The position numbers were made by a program, and so were the translations under genes. Source: DASZBX01 sp035943635 (GTDB taxonomy: Bacteria > Actinomycetota > Actinomycetes > Streptomycetales > Catenulisporaceae). From it: 10,196 nucleotides of DNA. Positions 5,852 through 10,196 of the stretch are shown here, in pieces. Under the pieces are notes generated by a model, which saw only the letters and a program-made list of their open reading frames with translations, was not told where the DNA came from and did not search any database. The first letter of the stretch is position 1; each line of letters opens with the position of its first letter. The DNA is taken from assembly GCA_035943635.1 (NCBI GenBank), contig DASZBX010000102.1:1-10196 (forward strand), written 5' to 3'.

Positions 5852-6342
5852 AGCGCCGGGACTGGCAGGCCCTCATCCAATGCCGGACCCTGCGCGAGAC
5901 GCAGGCATTGGGCATCGTCGTCGAACGCCGGGGCCACGAGCGCCAGGCCGCCGACGCGGCCGCCTCGGCCGAAGCCGTGCTCGAGGCCGAGAGGCGCCAC
6001 CAGCAGGCCGAACGCCAGGCGCTCTACCGCTCGATCCAGGGGCGCGTCCTGACCCCCGGGCAATTGCTGCACATGAGCGAGCGGATCACCGAAGGCATCA
6101 GCCGGACCGCCGCGCGCGAACACGAACTGCACCAGGCGGCAGCCGTCCATGTCGCGGCCCAGGACGCCACCGAGGCCGCGCGCAAAGCCCATCGCGCACG
6201 CCACCAGGCGACCGAGCGCTCGCGCCTGCTCGACCGGCAGCTGGGCGTGGCCGAGGCCCGGCGCGCAGAAATCCACAGCGAGATCGAAGATGAGGAGCTC
6301 GTCACCCTTGCCCGTCTCGCCCGAGGCCGCGACCATGCCTGA
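5848..6342 (+). CDS. sctO: SctO, central stalk of the ATPase (FliJ-like, y4yJ position)
   Basis: SctO is the coiled-coil stalk that enters the SctN hexamer and reaches SctV. The product is 164 residues and almost wholly helical by composition. It is rich in Ala, Glu, Arg and Gln, with heptad-like stretches over about 20-60 and 90-155 (for example EAERRHQQAERQAL and ERSRLLDRQLGVAEARR). A short break with Pro and Gly (LTPGQL) sits in the middle, as expected for a two-helix hairpin. There is no membrane segment. Sequence conservation in this family is weak, so the call rests on size, coiled-coil character and place between the ATPase and SctQ. The start overlaps the sctN stop (ATGA); the end overlaps sctQ by 8 bases (ATGCCTGA). 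Confidence 0.82.
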   Translation: MKRRDWQALIQCRTLRETQALGIVVERRGHERQAADAAASAEAVLEAERRHQQAERQALYRSIQGRVLTPGQLLHMSERITEGISRTAAREHELHQAAAVHVAAQDATEAARKAHRARHQATERSRLLDRQLGVAEARRAEIHSEIEDEELVTLARLARGRDHA

Positions 6343-7384
6343 AGGCACCCAGCTGCCGCCCCCCGCCCCGCCGGCCTGGCGCCGGATCGACCCGTTCGAG
6401 ATCGGCCTGCGCCGGGCGTTGTTCCGGCCCCTGGCGCCGGTCGCCTTCCGGATCGGCACCCTGCCGGCGACACTCGCCCCCCTGGGCGAGGCGGAGGACG
6501 CCGCCCTCCCATCGAGCCTCGAGCTGCTGATCGCCGGACAGCGCGGCTGGCTCGAACTGCCCCAGACCCTGGTCGAACGGCTGGCTCGCCTGGTCGATCC
6601 CGACCTGCCGGTCGCAGCCCTCCACGGCGACATGCTGGCCCTGGTGCTGGAACTGGCCCTCCTCGAGCCGATCGAAGCGCTCGAGCGGCGGCTGGGCCAA
6701 CCGGTTCGCCTCGTCACCCTCCAGCCGGCCCCGCCGCCCAAGGCGGCCGGCCTTCGGCTGGCCTGCCGCCTCACGATCGGCGACACCCGGTTCGCCCTGA
6801 CGCTCGCCTTGCCGCGCCAGACGGCCCGCCTGGTCGCAGGCCTGTTCGAGCGCGGGGCCTGCGATGCCGCACGCTTCGGGCTCAGGGTCGAACTCGCCTG
6901 CGAACTCGGGCGCAGCTGGGCCACGGCCGGCGACCTGAAGCGCCTCGGCCGGGGCGACGTCATCCTGCCGACCGAGCTGCTGCGGCCTTCCGACTGGGTC
7001 GTCCTCACCGTCGCCGACCGCTGGCGGGCGACCGGAACCCTCGCCGGACGCGAGCTTACCCTGACGAGCCGGCTGCGGCCGTGCTCCCTGCGCGAAGAGG
7101 AGATTTCCATGGACGATGCCGCAGGGGCCGATGCCCTCGACCGGACGTTCGACGACCTGCCGATCCGCCTGGTGTTCGAGGCCGGACGGATCGAGATACC
7201 GTTCGCCGAGCTGGGCGAACTCGGCCCCGGCCAGGTGCTGCTGCTGCCGGGCGAACCCGCCGCACCCATCGACATCCTGGCCAACGGCCGGCGCATCGGC
7301 GCCGGCGAACTGGTCCGCATCGGCGAACGCATCGGCATCCGGGTGACGAGCCTCACCGTCCAGGGCCCCGGCACCCGTGGATAG
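6335..7384 (+). CDS. sctQ: SctQ, C-ring/sorting-platform protein (RhcQ, SpoA domains)
   Basis: SctQ forms the pods of the cytoplasmic sorting platform that receive chaperone-substrate complexes. The full product is 349 residues, within the family range. The N-terminal half (about 20-190) is the variable region, Leu- and Ala-rich, with WRRIDPFEIGLRRAL near the start. A first SpoA-like domain lies at about 195-250 (GDVILPTELLRPSDWVVLT). The well-conserved C-terminal SpoA domain lies at about 272-345 (DLPIRLVFEAGRIEIPFAEL, then ILANGRRIGAGELVRIGERI). ATG 6335 overlaps the sctO stop by 8 bases (ATGCCTGA). The gene also contains a strong internal start for a short C-terminal form, listed separately. 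The 3' end overlaps the GTG start of sctR by 8 bases. Confidence 0.92.
   Translation: MPEGTQLPPPAPPAWRRIDPFEIGLRRALFRPLAPVAFRIGTLPATLAPLGEAEDAALPSSLELLIAGQRGWLELPQTLVERLARLVDPDLPVAALHGDMLALVLELALLEPIEALERRLGQPVRLVTLQPAPPPKAAGLRLACRLTIGDTRFALTLALPRQTARLVAGLFERGACDAARFGLRVELACELGRSWATAGDLKRLGRGDVILPTELLRPSDWVVLTVADRWRATGTLAGRELTLTSRLRPCSLREEEISMDDAAGADALDRTFDDLPIRLVFEAGRIEIPFAELGELGPGQVLLLPGEPAAPIDILANGRRIGAGELVRIGERIGIRVTSLTVQGPGTRG
7094..7102 (+). promoter_or_regulatory. Internal ribosome binding site within sctQ
   Basis: GAAGAGGAG at 7094-7102 lies 6 bases before an in-frame ATG at 7109. It is among the best Shine-Dalgarno matches in the window and sits exactly between the two SpoA domains of sctQ. 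In the coding frame it reads Arg-Glu-Glu-Glu, so the match could partly reflect protein needs, but the spacing to ATG is optimal. Confidence 0.7.
7109..7384 (+). CDS. sctQ: SctQ-C, short C-terminal SctQ product from an internal start
   Basis: In several systems (YscQ, SsaQ, SpaO) the sctQ mRNA also yields a short C-terminal SpoA protein from an internal start; it assembles with full SctQ. Here ATG 7109 is codon 259 of sctQ, in the same frame, with GAAGAGGAG 6 bases upstream. The predicted product is 91 residues and begins MDDAAGADALDRTFDDLPIR, so it contains an acidic lead-in and the complete second SpoA domain. The size agrees with the known short forms (about 85-105 residues). The sequence evidence for a start is strong; that it is used in this organism is inferred. 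Confidence 0.65.
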   Translation: MDDAAGADALDRTFDDLPIRLVFEAGRIEIPFAELGELGPGQVLLLPGEPAAPIDILANGRRIGAGELVRIGERIGIRVTSLTVQGPGTRG

Positions 7385-8030
7385 CCTCGATACCAATGTC
7401 ATCTCCCTGATCCTGATCGGGGTCGGGTTCGGCGTCCTGCCCCTCGTCGCGGTGACCGCAACGGCCTTCCTCAAGATCTCGGTCGTGCTGTTCCTGATCC
7501 GTAATGCGCTCGGTACCCAGCAGACGCCGCCCAACCTCGTGCTCTACAGCGTCGCGATCGTCTTGACCGTGTTCGTGACCGCACCGCTGCTCAACAACCT
7601 CACCCAGCGCCTCATGGCGCCGGGGCTCGATTTTCACAGCTCCGCCGGCTGGCAGACCGCAGCCGGCCTCGTCGAACAGCCGATCCGCGACCACCTGAAC
7701 CGCTTCATCAACCCGGCCGAACGCGACTTCTTCCTGACCGCGACCCGCCAGGTCTGGGGCAACCAGCAGGGCTTCGATGCCAGTCCCGACAACCTGCTGA
7801 TCCTCGTCCCCTCGTTCGTCATCTCCGAGCTGACCCGCGCGTTCGAGATCGGCTTCCTGCTCTACCTGCCGTTCATCGCCATCGACCTGCTGATCTCCAA
7901 CATCCTGATGGCCATGGGCATGACCATGGTGTCGCCGCTCGTCATCTCCGTGCCGTTCAAGCTGTTCCTGTTCGTGCTCATCAACGGCTGGGGCCGCCTG
8001 CTGCACGGCCTCGTGCTCAGCTACAGCTAA
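7377..8030 (+). CDS. sctR: SctR, export gate protein (RhcR, FliP family)
   Basis: SctR makes the pentameric core of the export gate together with SctT and SctS. The product is 217 residues, the standard length. The start is GTG 7377, 8 bases before the end of sctQ, so translation is probably coupled. Hydrophobic segments lie at about 9-41 (with TATAFLKISVVLFLIRNALG, a FliP-family hallmark), 53-75, 158-182 and 186-203. A periplasmic loop at about 76-140 includes FINPAERDFF. The strongly conserved stretch beginning PSFVISELTRAFEIGFLLYL at 145-164 and PFIAIDLLISNILMAMGM right after it identify the family beyond doubt. AAGGAG at the stop codon serves the next gene. Confidence 0.97.
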   Translation: MDSLDTNVISLILIGVGFGVLPLVAVTATAFLKISVVLFLIRNALGTQQTPPNLVLYSVAIVLTVFVTAPLLNNLTQRLMAPGLDFHSSAGWQTAAGLVEQPIRDHLNRFINPAERDFFLTATRQVWGNQQGFDASPDNLLILVPSFVISELTRAFEIGFLLYLPFIAIDLLISNILMAMGMTMVSPLVISVPFKLFLFVLINGWGRLLHGLVLSYS

Positions 8031-8041
8031 GGAGCGACACC

Positions 8042-8311
8042 ATGGCGGAACCCGAGATCCTGCAGCACGCATCCACCATCCTGATGCTCGTGCTGCTGCT
8101 GTCCCTGCCGCCGCTCGCGGTCGCGACCATCGTGGGCTTCGTGGTCGGCCTGCTGCAGGCCGTCACCCAGATCCAGGACCAGACCCTGCCCCAGGCCATC
8201 AAACTGGTCGCCGTGCTCGTCACCCTGCTGTTCGCCGGCCCCTGGATGGCCGCCCCCCTGATCGAGCAGGCGCGACAGGTCTTCGACGCCTTCCCGACGC
8301 TCGCGCGCTAG
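8042..8311 (+). CDS. sctS: SctS, export gate protein (RhcS, FliQ family)
   Basis: SctS is the small subunit that closes the helical export-gate assembly. The product is 89 residues with two hydrophobic hairpin segments, at about 11-40 and 52-73. The FliQ-family motif VGLLQAVTQIQDQTL lies at 35-49 and is followed by a KLVAVLVTLLFAGPWM segment. Length and motifs are standard. AAGGAG (8029-8034) overlaps the sctR stop and lies 7 bases before ATG 8042, a canonical ribosome site. It sits 11 bases after sctR and 18 bases before sctT. Confidence 0.96.
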   Translation: MAEPEILQHASTILMLVLLLSLPPLAVATIVGFVVGLLQAVTQIQDQTLPQAIKLVAVLVTLLFAGPWMAAPLIEQARQVFDAFPTLAR

Positions 8312-8329
8312 CCACCGGGCGACCAGGGC

Positions 8330-9145
8330 ATGCCCAGCCTCGACATGCCCGGCCTCGACCCGCTGTTCCGCACCGGGTTCGGCTACCTGGCGCTGATGGC
8401 ACTCGCCAGCGCCCGCCTCAGCATCATCGTCCTCGTCCTGCCCGTGTTCAACCGCACCGGCGTCACCGGCATCCGACGGGTCTGCGTCGCCTTGGTCCTG
8501 TCGCTGCCGATCGCCTGGCACCTGCTGGGCGGCCTCGACCAGGTGATGGCGACCGGCGTCGGCCCGCTCACCCTGCTCATCGTCAAGGAAAGCTTCATCG
8601 GCCTGCTGCTGGGCTTCGGCTTCGGCATCCCCTTCTGGGCCGCCGCCGCCGCCGGCGACGTGCTGGACCTCCAGCGCGGCTCCCAGATGGCCTACCTCAT
8701 CGATCCCAGCCAGATCTCGGAAGCATCCATCAGCGGCACCTTCCTCCAACTCGTCATGGTCGCCCTGTTCTACGTCGGCGGCGGCCCCCACCTCCTGCTG
8801 ACCGCCCTCTACGACAGCTACGGCCTCTGGCCCCCGCTCGCCCCGATGCCCTCCTTCGCCCCCGACGGCGCCGCCCTGCTGCTCGCCATGCTCGACCGCA
8901 TCATGATGCTGGCCTTCCTGCTGGGCGCACCCCTGTTCATCGTGCTGTTCATGGTCGAGGCCACCATGGCACTGGTCGCCCGCATGTCGCCCCAACTGCA
9001 CATCTTCGACCTGTCGCTCCCGGTCAAAGGCATCGCGCTCTTCACCGTGCTCCCGGTCTACATCACCTTCTACATCCACCATGCCGACACCCTGCTCGGC
9101 GACGAACACGGCGTGCTGGCGACCCTCGCCCAGCTCCTGCGATGA
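8330..9145 (+). CDS. sctT: SctT, export gate protein (RhcT, FliR family)
   Basis: SctT caps the SctR pentamer to form the export gate core. The product is 271 residues, the usual size, and largely hydrophobic, with about six segments including LALMALASARLSIIVLVLPV, VCVALVLSLPIAWHLL, FIGLLLGFGFGIPFWAAAAA and a C-terminal pair. The family motif GDVLDLQRGSQMAYLIDPSQ lies at about 109-128, followed by SGTFLQLVMVALFYVGGG. Further on, MSPQLHIFDLSLPVKG matches the conserved FliR/SctT region (typically with Asn-Pro or Asp-x-x-x-Pro). The ribosome site before ATG 8330 is weak; a second ATG five codons on is possible. The last four bases overlap sctU (ATGA). Confidence 0.95.
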   Translation: MPSLDMPGLDPLFRTGFGYLALMALASARLSIIVLVLPVFNRTGVTGIRRVCVALVLSLPIAWHLLGGLDQVMATGVGPLTLLIVKESFIGLLLGFGFGIPFWAAAAAGDVLDLQRGSQMAYLIDPSQISEASISGTFLQLVMVALFYVGGGPHLLLTALYDSYGLWPPLAPMPSFAPDGAALLLAMLDRIMMLAFLLGAPLFIVLFMVEATMALVARMSPQLHIFDLSLPVKGIALFTVLPVYITFYIHHADTLLGDEHGVLATLAQLLR

Positions 9146-10194
9146 GCGAAGAACAGCCCAGCGAAGAAAAATCGCTGCCCGCCACCGACAAGAAGCTCAA
9201 GGACGCCCGCCTCAAGGGCCAGGTCAGCACCAGCCAGGATTTTGTCACCGGCCTCGTCGTCGTCACCGCCGTGAGCTACCTCTGGATCCGATGGACCGCC
9301 ATGATCCAGCATTGGGAGGCGATCCTCGACCTGCCGGCCCAACTGGGCGAAGCCCCCCTCATCCCCGCCAGCGTCGCCATGCTCAAGGCCCTGGCCCGCC
9401 TCGGCGCCGAACTGGTGCTGCCCGTCGTCGCCCTCGTCTTCTGCGCGGCCGTCGTCGCCAACCTCATCGTCAAGCGCGGCATCCCGCTCGCCGCCGACCC
9501 CGTCCTGCCGAAGTTCAACCGCATCGATCCGATCAAAGGCTTCACCCGCATATTCTCGCTGAAAAGCCTCCTCGACTTCGTGAAGTCGCTCGCCAAGGCC
9601 GCCCTGCTGCTGACCGCCCTCGGCCTCACCATCCTGTTCGGCCTGAACGCCCTCCTCCAGGCCCCCTCATGCGGCATCGGATGCGTCATGGCAGGCGTCG
9701 GCGCCGTCATGCGCCCACTCCTCACCGCCGCCGCCCTCCTGTTCGTGCTGGCAGGCCTGCTCGACATCGGACTGCAACGCTGGCTCTTCCTGCGCGAAAT
9801 GCGCATGACCAAAACCGAGGCAAAGCGCGAGCGCAAGGAAATGGAAGGCGAACCCGTGTTCCGCCGAGCCCGCCGACAACGCCACCGCGAAGCCGCCATG
9901 GCCAGCACCCGCCTCGGTACCGCCCACGCAACCATGGTCATCCTCTCCCCAGGACGCGTCGCCGTCGCCCTCCGCTTCATCCGAGACCAAACCCCCGCCC
10001 CCGTCCTCGTCGCACGTGCCTACAACGAAAACGCCGCAACCCTCGCCGCCGAAGCAACCGCCGCTAACGTCGCAATCATCAAAAACCCAGACCTCGCAGA
10101 ACGCCTCGCCAAACGAACCACAATCGGCTCATTCATCCCAAAAAACCTCTTCACAGAAGTCGCAACCATCCTCGTCCAAAACGGCCTCGCCTAA
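9142..10194 (+). CDS. sctU: SctU, export switch protein (RhcU, FlhB family) with a non-canonical autocleavage motif
   Basis: SctU sits beside the gate and controls switching between early and late substrates; family members normally cut themselves at Asn-Pro-Thr-His. The 350-residue protein has the family N-terminus (SEEKSLPATDKKLKDARLKG), about four membrane segments between 33 and 215, and a charged linker (TKTEAKRERKEMEGEP). A cytoplasmic domain ends the protein. The cleavage region reads VILSPGRVAVALRF, so the four motif positions are Ser269-Pro-Gly-Arg272 (bases 9946-9957). The rest of the domain is intact, including PAPVLVARA and the ending LAKRTTIGSFIPKNLFTEVA. There is no frameshift or early stop. 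The last 60 or so codons have much lower GC and few G than the rest of the operon. The family call is certain; whether it cleaves is doubtful. Confidence 0.95.
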   Translation: MSEEQPSEEKSLPATDKKLKDARLKGQVSTSQDFVTGLVVVTAVSYLWIRWTAMIQHWEAILDLPAQLGEAPLIPASVAMLKALARLGAELVLPVVALVFCAAVVANLIVKRGIPLAADPVLPKFNRIDPIKGFTRIFSLKSLLDFVKSLAKAALLLTALGLTILFGLNALLQAPSCGIGCVMAGVGAVMRPLLTAAALLFVLAGLLDIGLQRWLFLREMRMTKTEAKRERKEMEGEPVFRRARRQRHREAAMASTRLGTAHATMVILSPGRVAVALRFIRDQTPAPVLVARAYNENAATLAAEATAANVAIIKNPDLAERLAKRTTIGSFIPKNLFTEVATILVQNGLA

Positions 10195-10196
10195 AT

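Noticed and set aside
5713..7374. Long minus-strand open frame (553 codons) opposite sctN end, sctO and sctQ
   Set aside because: Arg/Ser-rich shadow of the GC-rich genes on the other strand, whose family motifs are clear.
6302..7534. Minus-strand open frame (410 codons) opposite sctQ
   Set aside because: Antisense shadow; a Gly/Gln/Arg-rich composition without any recognisable domain.
8027..9109. Minus-strand open frame (360 codons) opposite sctS and sctT
   Set aside because: Its Gln/Asp/His/Gly-rich product is the typical complement of membrane-protein codons; sctS and sctT are certain.
9081..10067. Plus-strand open frame (328 codons) across the sctT end and sctU in another frame
   Set aside because: Arg/Pro/His-rich shadow of sctU, which has clear family sequence to its last residue.
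1294..10194. Flagellar export genes instead of a type III injectisome
   Set aside because: A secretin N-domain, an SctJ lipoprotein with ring domains, an FHA-type SctD and SctK are injectisome features; no flagellar structural genes are present.

Overview
The window holds most of the structural core of a type III secretion system (injectisome) from a high-GC proteobacterium. The gene order on the + strand is sctC (N-terminal secretin piece) - small unknown gene - sctI - sctJ - sctK - sctL - sctN - sctO - sctQ - sctR - sctS - sctT - sctU. From memory this is the layout of the rhizobial (Rhc) family, nolW-nolB-nolT-nolU-nolV-rhcN-y4yJ-rhcQ-rhcR-rhcS-rhcT-rhcU, including the split secretin and the presence of sctK and sctO homologues. 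The coding regions are very GC-rich (about 79% in a 120-base sample of sctN). That, with the Rhc-type order, suggests an alphaproteobacterium. I cannot name the genus, and nothing here shows whether the host is a symbiont, a pathogen or free-living.

Layout. From 1 to 938, on the minus strand, lie the 5' part of sctD (cut by the window edge) and, upstream of it, a 53-codon gene placed like a needle/pilus subunit gene; a perfect 12-bp hairpin lies between them. From 939 to 1293 is a divergent intergenic region with a strikingly AT-rich core (about 20% GC at 1111-1200) and a hairpin-bearing leader before the + strand operon. From 1294 to 10194 the + strand operon runs without a real gap: the longest spacer is 26 bases, and from sctJ to sctR and at sctT/sctU the genes overlap by 1, 4 or 8 bases. 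The window ends 2 bases after the sctU stop.

How they work together. SctD and SctJ build the inner-membrane rings, and SctC is the periplasmic part of the outer-membrane secretin. SctR, SctS, SctT and SctU form the export gate and switch, and SctI is the inner rod. SctK, SctQ and SctL form the cytoplasmic sorting platform, which carries the ATPase SctN and its stalk SctO. The C-terminal secretin half (RhcC2), the large gate protein SctV, the gatekeeper, translocators and effectors are not in this window.

The observations most worth a second look are these. SctU lacks the autocleavage motif: NPTH is replaced by SPGR. SctQ carries a strong in-frame internal start predicting a separate 91-residue SctQ-C. 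Two small genes are unassigned. The AT-rich control region and leader hairpins are unusual. A strand-asymmetric base-composition drift runs along the operon, from strongly G-rich at its start to strongly C-rich and lower in GC at its end.
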